A stretch of DNA of 64,000 nt from SUG2458 sp051872335 (GTDB lineage Bacteria > Bacillota_I > Bacilli_A > RFN20 > CAG-826): positions 54,928 to 118,927 of the forward strand of contig JBJEDT010000003.1 in the NCBI GenBank assembly GCA_051872335.1, read 5' to 3'. Under the pieces are notes generated by a model. The model was not told the DNA's origin. It saw only the letters and a program-made list of their open reading frames with translations, and searched no databases. Both the position numbers and the translations under genes were made by a program. Below, one piece after another: positions 7,902-16,855 of this stretch (positions are counted from its first letter, which is position 1; every line of letters starts with the position of its first letter).

Positions 7902-9803
7902 ATGATTTATGCTACAGCAAAAAAAAGAATTTCTATTATTGTTATTATCACATCAATTCTATTATTAATAATAGGAATTAAATTATCATATTTAACGATT
8001 TATCGAAATAATGTATTATCTTCTTTAGCAACAGATTTATGGCAAAGAAGTTTACCTTTAACGGCTTCGCGAGGATTTATTCTAGATAGAAATGGTACTA
8101 AACTAACCTATAATGAACCGGTAGTTAGTGTTGTAGCAATTCCTTTTCAAGTCGAAGATAAAAGTGAAGCAGCAAGATTAATTGCACCAATTTTGAATAT
8201 GGATGAAAATGTTTTAGAACGTAAAATTAGTAAAAATACTTCCATGGTTAGAATACATCCTGAAGGAAAGAAAATAAATGATGAACAAGCAAAAGCTATT
8301 TCTGATTTGAATCTAAAAGGTATATATCTTGTACAAGATAATAAAAGAACTTATCCATTTAAAGAACAACTTGCTTCTTTACTTGGCTTTGTAGGAATAG
8401 ATAATCAAGGATTAGCAGGCCTTGAATATGTTTACAATAATTATTTAACAGGTGTTGATGGTCAATTAAATTATTTAATGGATGCCAAGGGTGGATTATT
8501 TAAAAATGAAACTAGTACTATTGTTGCACCCATTCAAGGACTTTCTTTAAAACTAACTTTAGATTTAAATATTCAAGGTATTTTAGAAAGAGAAATTGTT
8601 AATGCACAAGTTAAATATAATCCTAAAGAAATAGTAGGCATTATTATGAATCCTAAAGATGGAACAATATTGGCTATTGGTAATCGACCAACATATGATA
8701 ACAATAATTACGAAGATTATGAAAATACTGTCTATAATCAGTTCCTTCCAGTTTTTTCTTCATTTGAACCTGGCTCAACTTTTAAAGCTTTATCATTTGC
8801 AGCAGCTTTAAATGAAAATGTTATAGATATGAATAATGGATATTATTATGATAAAGGTTATGAAAAAATAGGTGGAGCAACTATTAAATCTTGGAAAAAG
8901 GGTGGTCATGGGCTTCAAACATGGTTAGAGGTATTACAGAATTCATCAAACCCAGGTTTTGTAGAAATAGCAAGAAGATTAGGAAAAGACAACTTATATA
9001 ATTACTTTAAAGCTTTTGGAGTTGGAGAAAAAACAGGTGTTGATATTCAAGGAGAAAGTTGTGGTATTATGTTTGACTATGATAAATATGGAATTCTAGA
9101 ACAAGCTACTAGTGCTTTTGGACAAGGATTATCAACAACTCCAATACAACTATTAACTGCATTTTGTAGTGTAATTAATGGAGGTTATCTGTATCAGCCC
9201 CGTATTGCAGATTCATTACTGTCATCAATGAGTAATGAAACAATTTACACTTTTAAGAGTGTTATAAAAAGGCAAGTAATAAGTGAAGAAACTAGTGCAA
9301 AGATGAGACATGCTCTTGAATGTGTTGTTGCTTACGCTACAGGAAAAAAAGCATATCTAGATGGATATAGAGTAGGTGGCAAAACAGGAACAGCACAAAT
9401 TGCAGAAAATGGAGCATATGTTGATGGCAAATATGTTTTATCATTTATTGCTGCTGCACCAATGAACGATCCACAAGTTGCTGTTTATTTTGCTATAAGG
9501 GAACCCAAATCAACAATTCAATATGGTGGAACAACAGTTGGACCAATTATTCAAAATATATTAAGAGATGTTTTACCTTACTTAAATGTAAATAAACAAG
9601 ATAATGGTCTTAAAAAACTTTATACTTGGATGGATGAAAAATATCATGCTGTTTCTAATTATATTGGATTAACAAAAAAAGAAGTTAAATCAACACTTTA
9701 TAAATTTGAATTCATTGGCGAAGGAGAAAAAGTAATAGACCAATTACCACGTGTTGGTGAATTTGCTAAAGAAGGTGGAAAAGTTGTTATATTACTTGGA
9801 TAA
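7902..9803 (+). CDS. Class B penicillin-binding protein, FtsI/SpoVD type
   Basis: Septal or sporulation peptidoglycan transpeptidase. One N-terminal membrane anchor (about residues 12-32) is followed by the dimerisation domain (SRGFILDRNGTKL) and a transpeptidase domain with S292-TF-K, SSN at 348-350 and K494-T-G. One PASTA domain forms the C terminus. The start is ATG 7902, since GAGGA ends 6 bases upstream; the ATG at 7896 touches the ribosome site. At 633 residues with a single PASTA it resembles B. subtilis SpoVD (about 646) more than PbpB (716, two PASTA), but no second copy is visible here, so it may serve division. It resumes the dcw cluster after an inserted island. Confidence 0.92.
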   Translation: MIYATAKKRISIIVIITSILLLIIGIKLSYLTIYRNNVLSSLATDLWQRSLPLTASRGFILDRNGTKLTYNEPVVSVVAIPFQVEDKSEAARLIAPILNMDENVLERKISKNTSMVRIHPEGKKINDEQAKAISDLNLKGIYLVQDNKRTYPFKEQLASLLGFVGIDNQGLAGLEYVYNNYLTGVDGQLNYLMDAKGGLFKNETSTIVAPIQGLSLKLTLDLNIQGILEREIVNAQVKYNPKEIVGIIMNPKDGTILAIGNRPTYDNNNYEDYENTVYNQFLPVFSSFEPGSTFKALSFAAALNENVIDMNNGYYYDKGYEKIGGATIKSWKKGGHGLQTWLEVLQNSSNPGFVEIARRLGKDNLYNYFKAFGVGEKTGVDIQGESCGIMFDYDKYGILEQATSAFGQGLSTTPIQLLTAFCSVINGGYLYQPRIADSLLSSMSNETIYTFKSVIKRQVISEETSAKMRHALECVVAYATGKKAYLDGYRVGGKTGTAQIAENGAYVDGKYVLSFIAAAPMNDPQVAVYFAIREPKSTIQYGGTTVGPIIQNILRDVLPYLNVNKQDNGLKKLYTWMDEKYHAVSNYIGLTKKEVKSTLYKFEFIGEGEKVIDQLPRVGEFAKEGGKVVILLG

Positions 9804-9920
9804 CTATTAATTATAAGAATAACAAAACAACAATATTAAAATTAAACAATATAAGGCCTTTAATTGTATTATTTATTGAAAATAATAATTTTTCCTATAA
9901 AATAAAGATGGGTGATATAA

Positions 9921-12008
9921 ATGGTACAAACACTAATAATCATTTTTCTTATAATTGAATTAATTGTAGGAATAACTTTTTTAGTAATTAACTTAAAGAA
10001 AATTAGAAATGCATTTACTCAGATATTATTTATTATTTTATGTTTTATAATTGATTTCTTTGTCTATTTGCTACCTTACATTTACGGATTAGTAACTTCT
10101 GGTCAACCAATTAATTTAAATAATGTTAACATTGTTTTTGATTTATTAGAAATCATTATGAATACGATTAAATTATTTGCTTTTGATCTTAAAATGTCAT
10201 CTATATATAGTTTTACATTATCATATCCTTTATACACTATTAATTATTTCTTAGCTGCATTCACTTCAATTGTTGCAACTATTACTACAACTATTTATAT
10301 CTTTAGAAATAAAATTCTTAACTACTTTAGAGTAAAAAAATGCTTAAAGAAAGAATACTGTGATATTATCATTACTGATTCTTCTTCAGCAAGAAAATAT
10401 GCTAAAAGTAATAGTAATGTTGTTATTTGGGTTGATTTAAATTATTCAAAAGATATAGTCAAAGGATTACAAGAAGAAGGATTCAAAGTTATTAGAAAAC
10501 CATTTAGTATTAAAACTTTAAAATCAAAATTTTTTAATAACAAAACAAAATATAATTTTATTTATTTTAATGAAAAGGATGATGAATCTTTTGTACCTTA
10601 CGTAAATTTATTTACAAACTTCTTAAAAGAAACAAGATCATTTAATTTTAAATTATCAATTGAAGTAAGCTGTGAAAAAGCAAGTGTTATCAAAGAAGAA
10701 GTTATAGACAAAGTGGATTTCAAGAGTAATATTTCCTTATTCAATAGATATGAATTAGAAGCACGTACTCTAATTGATAAATATCCATTTACAAAATATT
10801 TACCAGAAGGATTTATTAATAAAGATACAACAATTAATAATAGTAAAAATATTCACGTATATATGCTTGGTTTTGGTACAACAAATCAAGAATTACTAAA
10901 ACAAATATTGTTAACAAATCAGTTTGCAACCGTTATAAATGATGAATATCATTCATTCTTAATTGATTATTTTATCTATGATAAAGATGAATTTACAAAA
11001 AATATTTCTCAAATTGGTAGGTTGCAACACAACGAATATATTTCAAACAAACATAAAAATCGTTATTTTGAACTTCCTGATAAAGTTGCTAATTTTAATT
11101 TTATGAACACCGATATTAAAGATGTTGAAGTTTTCAAAAAGATATTAAATTCTGTTGAAAATAAAAACACATATACATTTATATTTGTTTCTTTTGGTGA
11201 TAGTTATACAAATATTAACTTAACTGAAAAATTATTAGTTAAATTCAATCAACAAAAAAATTTCCATATTTTTACAAAAGTAAACAATATTGATGTGGGT
11301 TGTAATCATATAAATAATACTAATTATGGTGAAATAGATAGTGTTTTAACTCATGACATTATTATTAATGATGATTTAACTAGATTTGCAAAAGCTATGT
11401 ACGCAGGATATTCAAAACTTAAAGAGAATATTCCTTTACGTGATTTACAATTACAAATCAATGAACGATGGGTTGCACAAGATATGTTATCTATTAATTC
11501 CAACATTTATGCTTCTTTAAGTTTACGTACTAAACTTAATTTATTAGGGCTAGATTACTGTGCAAAAGATGCTAATGATTTACCAGCTATTAGTAAAACT
11601 GACTACTTTAAAAAATATTTAAAATTTAAGACAAAAGTTAATGAAAGTATGGGCCAATACAAAGAAATTAACTTGAAGAATTCTTTAATTGCCCAAGAAC
11701 ACATAAGATGGAATACTTTCCATTTAATTAATGATTATATGCCTTTAGAGAAAAAGGATGTTAAAATTATTCCTGATGAAAAAGAACTAAAGTTTTATAC
11801 TAAAGACCTTACAAATAAGCGTCATGTATGTCTAACAACATATAATGGTTTGTATAATTTATCCAAATACCTTTGTGATTTAGCTAATGCGTATGATAAA
11901 AAGAAACATAATATCGAGGAATTCGATTACTATAAATACGATTTATCTATGCTAATTAATGCATTTGATATGTTAGAAGTTCTTGGTTATAAAATTATAA
12001 AGAAATAA
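9921..12008 (+). CDS. Membrane protein with Rossmann-like and RyR-like regions
   Basis: A 695-residue protein I cannot assign to a named family. About the first 130 residues hold three or four membrane segments. The cytoplasmic part begins with a Rossmann-like region (CDIIITDSSSARKYAK, then VVIWVDLN), followed near residue 310 by a second one (NIHVYMLGFGTTNQELLKQI), recalling TrkA-N/RCK folds in tandem. Near residues 590-650, AQEHIRWNTFHLI followed by KRHVCLTTYNGL resembles the RyR domain pattern (EHxRWxxF ... RHxxLxxxxxL) found in some bacterial nucleotide-sensing proteins. Shine-Dalgarno GGGTGAT precedes the ATG. It lies between the PBP and murE with a terminator after it. A ligand-sensing membrane protein is an inference only. 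Confidence 0.6.
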   Translation: MVQTLIIIFLIIELIVGITFLVINLKKIRNAFTQILFIILCFIIDFFVYLLPYIYGLVTSGQPINLNNVNIVFDLLEIIMNTIKLFAFDLKMSSIYSFTLSYPLYTINYFLAAFTSIVATITTTIYIFRNKILNYFRVKKCLKKEYCDIIITDSSSARKYAKSNSNVVIWVDLNYSKDIVKGLQEEGFKVIRKPFSIKTLKSKFFNNKTKYNFIYFNEKDDESFVPYVNLFTNFLKETRSFNFKLSIEVSCEKASVIKEEVIDKVDFKSNISLFNRYELEARTLIDKYPFTKYLPEGFINKDTTINNSKNIHVYMLGFGTTNQELLKQILLTNQFATVINDEYHSFLIDYFIYDKDEFTKNISQIGRLQHNEYISNKHKNRYFELPDKVANFNFMNTDIKDVEVFKKILNSVENKNTYTFIFVSFGDSYTNINLTEKLLVKFNQQKNFHIFTKVNNIDVGCNHINNTNYGEIDSVLTHDIIINDDLTRFAKAMYAGYSKLKENIPLRDLQLQINERWVAQDMLSINSNIYASLSLRTKLNLLGLDYCAKDANDLPAISKTDYFKKYLKFKTKVNESMGQYKEINLKNSLIAQEHIRWNTFHLINDYMPLEKKDVKIIPDEKELKFYTKDLTNKRHVCLTTYNGLYNLSKYLCDLANAYDKKKHNIEEFDYYKYDLSMLINAFDMLEVLGYKIIKK

Positions 12009-12051
12009 AAAAATCGCCTATTAAGTTAATTAAAACTTAATAGGCTTTTTT
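12008..12051. terminator. Bidirectional terminator, convergent genes
   Basis: Perfect 12-bp stem GCCTATTAAGTT / AACTTAATAGGC (12016-12027 with 12034-12045), 6-base loop, A run on the left and T run on the right. It serves the 695-residue protein gene (+) and the pectate lyase gene (-). Confidence 0.94.
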
Positions 12052-12053
12052 AT

Positions 12054-14396
12054 CTAAATGTATTCTATCAATATAGCGTAAATATGTAAACCACTACTAC
12101 TTGAAGCAACTGCATAAGATCCAGCAGCAACATTTTCGAAAGTATAATTTATTAATGAATTATCTGAAGTAGTTGGATTTGGTGAGATAATTGAAGAACC
12201 ATCTTCACTAAATAGTGCAGCATATCTTCCATCTTTATTAATTGCATAATATACAGTAATATTTGATATACCAGAAGTTTGGAATTGAATACTTAATTGA
12301 GAATAATTTCCACCTCCACCAAAATTTACATATTTAGTTATTGATGTATCGTTAATCGTTATAGAATCACAATCAACGATTTCAGAAGTTTTTCCATCTT
12401 TTACTGTTATAGTAACACCATCATTTGTAATTGCACTTACAAATGATCCAGTAATAAAAGGAGAAAAAGTAATTAGTTTACTAGTTTTAGTAGTCTCCTC
12501 TTCACTTTCATTTCCAGTATCTATGGAAGAGTTATCGTCACTAATATTTGGTTTGTCTTCTTGAGCACTTGTATTTTTTAAAGTACCAGAATTTGTTCCT
12601 AAATAAGATTTTAGTTCATCAAGTGAATTCATTAATGTGACATTGGTTTTTGAATTCGTAGAGTCATAATAGAAATATGAAGAGTCGGTATCAAAATTTT
12701 GATTATAAATATTACTATTTGTTACTGTTTCAGTTCTATTTGATACTATTGTTGCATTATTAGTCCCAGTACATTTTGTAAATTGATTATTATAAGATTT
12801 AACAACGGCATTAGTTTTTATTTCAACTGGGTTACTACAACTTTCAAATATAGAGTTTTCAATTAAAGCATATGCATTAGCCCTAATAGACATATTTGTT
12901 CCGCTAGACTTATAGTAATAATTATTATACATATGCATAATAGCTTGTCGAGCAAGAGGAAGACGGCTAACACATGAATCATAGTAATTATGGTGATAAG
13001 TAATATTTGTTGTTTTTTGAGTATCATCTCCACCAACTAGACCTGTTTTATGGCAATTGTAGAAATAATTATATGAAATCGTAATGTTCTTATTTCGTTT
13101 TAGGTCTATACTACCATCACCTTCATGTTTATCTTGTTCATAAGAAACATCCCAATAGTTTTTTCCTTCTAGAACATTGTTATTATGGAACCAAATATGT
13201 CCGCTTGTAAAACCATCAACTGTGGTTGCATCATCACTTCCTTCAAAGCTACATGCATCTTCCGTATAGTCTTCAAAAGTTAAATTTCTTACTTCAATGT
13301 AAGAACTAGATTTAAAAGTAAATCCCCATTGGAAAAGACATGCATCTGTTCCAACACCTTCAAGTGTTACATTAGTTGCTGAAGAAACATCACACATATT
13401 GTAATATGAATCAAATTCATTATCAGAAGAATTATATTTAATTTTATTAGTTAAATCGTTAAGTTTAGTATAAGTAGATTCATCTAATGTATTATATCCA
13501 TTTTCTAATATTGTTGCTTGATCTAAATTTTGTTTTGGTAAAGCATTACCATTTTTATCTAGAATATTATCAGCACTAATACTAGTAGATTCATATTCGA
13601 TTGGTGACCATGTAGCTGCTCCCACTGTTCCTAAGAAACGAATAATTAAAGGGTTTGATGATTTGTTTTGTGCTTGTAAAATCTTAACAATTCCTGTATA
13701 AGTTGATCCACCAATAGATGCTTGAACAGTATTTTTATTATCTTCAGTTACATAAACGACTGTTGCATTGTTTTTAACAGTTCCATCGTTGTTGTATCCA
13801 CCAATTGCTTGACTATTATTATAATGAGCAAATCCTGAACGGTCATAACTTGTTACATTTATATTTTCTACTAGTGTTGAGATGTTTTCTTTTTCATTAA
13901 CTATTTTTAGAGTATATGTTCCTTCTTTTAAACCTAAAATATCACAACGAATGTTACTATCAACTTTTCTTATTAATTCACTATCAATTTGAGTAAATGA
14001 AGAAGAACTATCTAATTTATAAAAAACTTGATAATCACTAATATCGGAATCATTTATATTTTCAAATTCAACAAATGCGCTTTCTTTATATCCAGAAGCT
14101 TTTAATATATTTAATTTAGAAGAATTATCTGTAGTTGGTGTATCATCGGTATTTTCATTATTATCTTCCGTAGATTCTCCTTCACTTGGTTCTTCAGGAA
14201 TAGTTGTTTCACTATTTCCACCTTCATTTGAATTATCAGGATTAGTTTCACCATTATCATCGTAAGATGGATTATCTTCTCCATTAGAAGAATCACCTGG
14301 TTTTTCAACTGCATCATTATTAAAAATGTTACATCCTGTATTAAAAGATAAACCAATTAATATTAATAAAGATAAAATGTTTTTTCTTTTCTTCAT
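12054..14396 (-). CDS. Pectate lyase (PL1-like) lipoprotein
   Basis: Secreted polysaccharide lyase of 780 residues. A lipoprotein signal (basic start, hydrophobic core, SFNTGC) is followed by a low-complexity linker of D, N, E, G, S and T to about residue 95, and a fibronectin-III-like segment. The central right-handed beta-helix has pectate lyase family 1 marks: VTLEGVGTDACLF, GHIWFHNNNV, DGSIDLKRNKNITISYNYF, THHN-like TYHHNYYDSCVSRLPLAR (the R-x-P-x-x-R region with the catalytic Arg) and MHMYNNYYYK. A second linker and a C-terminal beta-sandwich-like module of about 130 residues follow. It would cleave polygalacturonate at the cell surface. It stands alone on the - strand inside the dcw cluster, suggesting insertion. 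Confidence 0.87.
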   Translation of the reverse strand: MKKRKNILSLLILIGLSFNTGCNIFNNDAVEKPGDSSNGEDNPSYDDNGETNPDNSNEGGNSETTIPEEPSEGESTEDNNENTDDTPTTDNSSKLNILKASGYKESAFVEFENINDSDISDYQVFYKLDSSSSFTQIDSELIRKVDSNIRCDILGLKEGTYTLKIVNEKENISTLVENINVTSYDRSGFAHYNNSQAIGGYNNDGTVKNNATVVYVTEDNKNTVQASIGGSTYTGIVKILQAQNKSSNPLIIRFLGTVGAATWSPIEYESTSISADNILDKNGNALPKQNLDQATILENGYNTLDESTYTKLNDLTNKIKYNSSDNEFDSYYNMCDVSSATNVTLEGVGTDACLFQWGFTFKSSSYIEVRNLTFEDYTEDACSFEGSDDATTVDGFTSGHIWFHNNNVLEGKNYWDVSYEQDKHEGDGSIDLKRNKNITISYNYFYNCHKTGLVGGDDTQKTTNITYHHNYYDSCVSRLPLARQAIMHMYNNYYYKSSGTNMSIRANAYALIENSIFESCSNPVEIKTNAVVKSYNNQFTKCTGTNNATIVSNRTETVTNSNIYNQNFDTDSSYFYYDSTNSKTNVTLMNSLDELKSYLGTNSGTLKNTSAQEDKPNISDDNSSIDTGNESEEETTKTSKLITFSPFITGSFVSAITNDGVTITVKDGKTSEIVDCDSITINDTSITKYVNFGGGGNYSQLSIQFQTSGISNITVYYAINKDGRYAALFSEDGSSIISPNPTTSDNSLINYTFENVAAGSYAVASSSSGLHIYAILIEYI

Positions 14397-14585
14397 ATTT
14401 TACTCCTTAGTATAATTATCATAATAATTATAAAATATTGAATTTTATACTCAATAAATTATTAAACACCTTTCTTTTTTTGTTCTTTATGAACAATTAA
14501 TGCATATCATTATTCTTAAATATAACCGAAATATATTGTTCTTTTATTAATACATTATCAATAAACTTTATTAGGAAGTTTATTA

Positions 14586-15884
14586 ATGAAAACAATAAAA
14601 GATATAGCGTATTATTTTCATAAGTATTCAAATAAAAATACATTAGTTACTGATTTAAATAATGATACAAGAAAGTTAAAAAAACATTCTTGTTTTATTT
14701 TAGATAAAACTAATGAAAAATATTTTAATGAAAATGATAAAAGAATTGACTATTTAATTAATACTAAAGATATTTTTGATTTTAAATATAAAGAATTAAA
14801 ATTTTACGCATGGTTTTATAATTTGAAATTATCCGAATTTCATTTTATTGGAGTTACTGGTACAAATGGCAAATCGTCTACTTCTTATATACTTCATAAA
14901 TTAATAAAGAACTCATGGCTTTTTAGTAATGTTGATGGTATTAAAAATAGTACTTTAATTAAAAACACAACTCCATATCCTCTTGAATTTATAAAAGGTT
15001 TAAGAAAAGCAAAAGCAAAAAATAAAAAAATAATTATCATTGAATTATCTTCAATTGCAATGAAAGAAGAACGACTATGTGAACTTGATTTTGATTTTAT
15101 CATTTTATTGAATCTTTATAGTGATCACTTAGATTATCACAAAACATTAGAAAATTATTATTCATCTAAAATTGATTATATAAATAAATATGCAAAATTC
15201 GCTATTTTAAATAATAATTTAAAAGATAAGTTTAAAATCAATACACAATTTAGATATTTTGATAATTTAAATTTAATAAGAAATAAGAATGAGTGTTTAA
15301 TTAAATTTGATAAAAAAACAAAAATTATACTTCCTAATCAAGAAACTATCTTTTTAGAAAATTATAGTGCTGTTTATAATTTGCTTAAGATTGTTAATAA
15401 AAGATTTTATAAAATAAGAAAAATTAAAAGAATTAAGCCTATAAAAGGCAGAATGATGGTTTTAAAAAAGCATCCTTTAGTTATCATTGATTATCCTCAT
15501 ACTAGTAGTGCTTTTGAAAAATCGTTAATGCAGTTTAAAAAAAGGAAAGGTAGGTTGATTGCAATATTTGGTTGTGGGGGAAATAGAGATATATCTAAAA
15601 GAAGAGTAATAGGAGAATTAGCTTTAAAATACGCAGACATACCTATAGTAACTGAAGATAATTCACGAAATGAAAATATAGAAGATATTATAAAAGATAT
15701 TGTAGGCAAAGATAGAAAAGATTTTATTACAATTAAGTCACGACCATTTGCAATTCAATATGCTTTTAAGATTGCTAAAAAGGAAGATATAATTTTAGTT
15801 CTTGGTAAAGGCCATGAGAAAACCATAATTAGAAAATATGAAGAAGATTATAGTGACATAGATGAGGTAAAAAAATGGATATAG
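14586..15884 (+). CDS. murE: UDP-MurNAc-tripeptide synthetase MurE
   Basis: ATP-dependent Mur ligase adding the third residue of the peptidoglycan stem peptide. Order of motifs: FIGVTGTNGKSSTSYIL (ATP loop, with S where T is usual), HLDYHKTLENYYSSK with the Lys that is carbamylated in the family, GRMMVL, VIIDYPHTSSAFEKSL, FGCGGNRDISKRRVIG, VTEDNSRNEN and LVLGKGHEK. These last blocks are MurE-specific. DNSR takes the place of DNPR, whose Arg binds meso-diaminopimelate in E. coli, so a DAP-type wall is possible. At 432 residues it is shorter than usual, mainly in the N-terminal UDP-binding domain. It overlaps mraY by 10 bases. Confidence 0.9.
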   Translation: MKTIKDIAYYFHKYSNKNTLVTDLNNDTRKLKKHSCFILDKTNEKYFNENDKRIDYLINTKDIFDFKYKELKFYAWFYNLKLSEFHFIGVTGTNGKSSTSYILHKLIKNSWLFSNVDGIKNSTLIKNTTPYPLEFIKGLRKAKAKNKKIIIIELSSIAMKEERLCELDFDFIILLNLYSDHLDYHKTLENYYSSKIDYINKYAKFAILNNNLKDKFKINTQFRYFDNLNLIRNKNECLIKFDKKTKIILPNQETIFLENYSAVYNLLKIVNKRFYKIRKIKRIKPIKGRMMVLKKHPLVIIDYPHTSSAFEKSLMQFKKRKGRLIAIFGCGGNRDISKRRVIGELALKYADIPIVTEDNSRNENIEDIIKDIVGKDRKDFITIKSRPFAIQYAFKIAKKEDIILVLGKGHEKTIIRKYEEDYSDIDEVKKWI

Positions 15885-16855
15885 AAATCATTTTAAAAAT
15901 TATTTATGCATCATTTTGTAGTTTCGTTTTATCAATAATTTTTAATAAAATAATCATTAAATGGCAAAAGAAAAAAGAAGTTTATCAAATAATACGTGAT
16001 GACTTATCAGGCTTACACGATGGAAAACGTAATACTCCAACCTTTGGTGGAATAGCAATTTTTCTTTCTTTTATAATAGTGTTTCTATTTTCGATTATTT
16101 TTATAAATTATGATAAAAAAATATATTATTTCCTTTTATGTACATTTTGTTATTTCTCAATTGGGTTTGCTGATGACTATTTTAAAATTATAAAAAAAGA
16201 TGGTAAAGGCTTAAAAGCTAAATTACGTTTAGCACTAGAAATTATTATCGTATTACTTTTTATGTATTTGTTACAATTGCATAAAAAAGAGAATTGGATA
16301 ATAAATATGCCTATTAGTAATGTTGATAAATATGTTGGTTGGACCTTTATTATTTTTATCATTTTTGTTTTAGTGGGTACTAGTAATGCTGTTAATTTAA
16401 CTGATGGTCTCGATGGACTATCTAGTGGATTATTAGTAATTGCAATTATCCCTTTTAGCTTTATTTGTGTTAACCAAAAAAATTATGAATTGTTATATAT
16501 AAGCTTAATGATGATAGGTAGCATTGTTGGATTTTTAATTTATAATTTTCATCCAGCAAAGATATTTATGGGTGATTGTGGATCATTATCTATAGGCTTT
16601 TTTTTAGGAGGAATTGCTGTTTTATTGAACAGGCCATTACTTCTTTTGTTTTCTGGAATGTTATTTGTTATTGAGACATTAAGTGTAATTTTGCAAGTAT
16701 TTTCATACAAGTTATTTAAAAAAAGAATATTCAAAATGGCTCCTTTACATCATCATTTTGAAAAAATAGGAATACATGAAGTAAAAATAGTAACTTTGTT
16801 CTACATTCTTGGAATTTTAATGTCAATTATAACTATTTTGATGGAGATTAGTTAA
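15875..16855 (+). CDS. mraY: Phospho-MurNAc-pentapeptide transferase MraY
   Basis: Polytopic membrane enzyme that joins phospho-MurNAc-pentapeptide to undecaprenyl phosphate, forming lipid I. Family motifs: GLHDGKRNTPTFGGIAIF, FADDYFKIIKKDGKGL with the catalytic Asp pair, NAVNLTDGLDGLSSG, HPAKIFMGDCGSLSIG and the C-terminal APLHHHFEKIG. About ten membrane segments; 326 residues, normal. Starts inside the end of murE and ends one base into murD, so it is translated as part of the murE-mraY-murD-ftsW chain. Confidence 0.97.
   Translation: MDIEIILKIIYASFCSFVLSIIFNKIIIKWQKKKEVYQIIRDDLSGLHDGKRNTPTFGGIAIFLSFIIVFLFSIIFINYDKKIYYFLLCTFCYFSIGFADDYFKIIKKDGKGLKAKLRLALEIIIVLLFMYLLQLHKKENWIINMPISNVDKYVGWTFIIFIIFVLVGTSNAVNLTDGLDGLSSGLLVIAIIPFSFICVNQKNYELLYISLMMIGSIVGFLIYNFHPAKIFMGDCGSLSIGFFLGGIAVLLNRPLLLLFSGMLFVIETLSVILQVFSYKLFKKRIFKMAPLHHHFEKIGIHEVKIVTLFYILGILMSIITILMEIS

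Noticed and set aside
9921..12008. Simple Trk potassium-uptake regulator
   Set aside because: Rossmann-like folds are suggestive, but the membrane segments, poor glycine motif and RyR-like end do not fit TrkA/KtrA.
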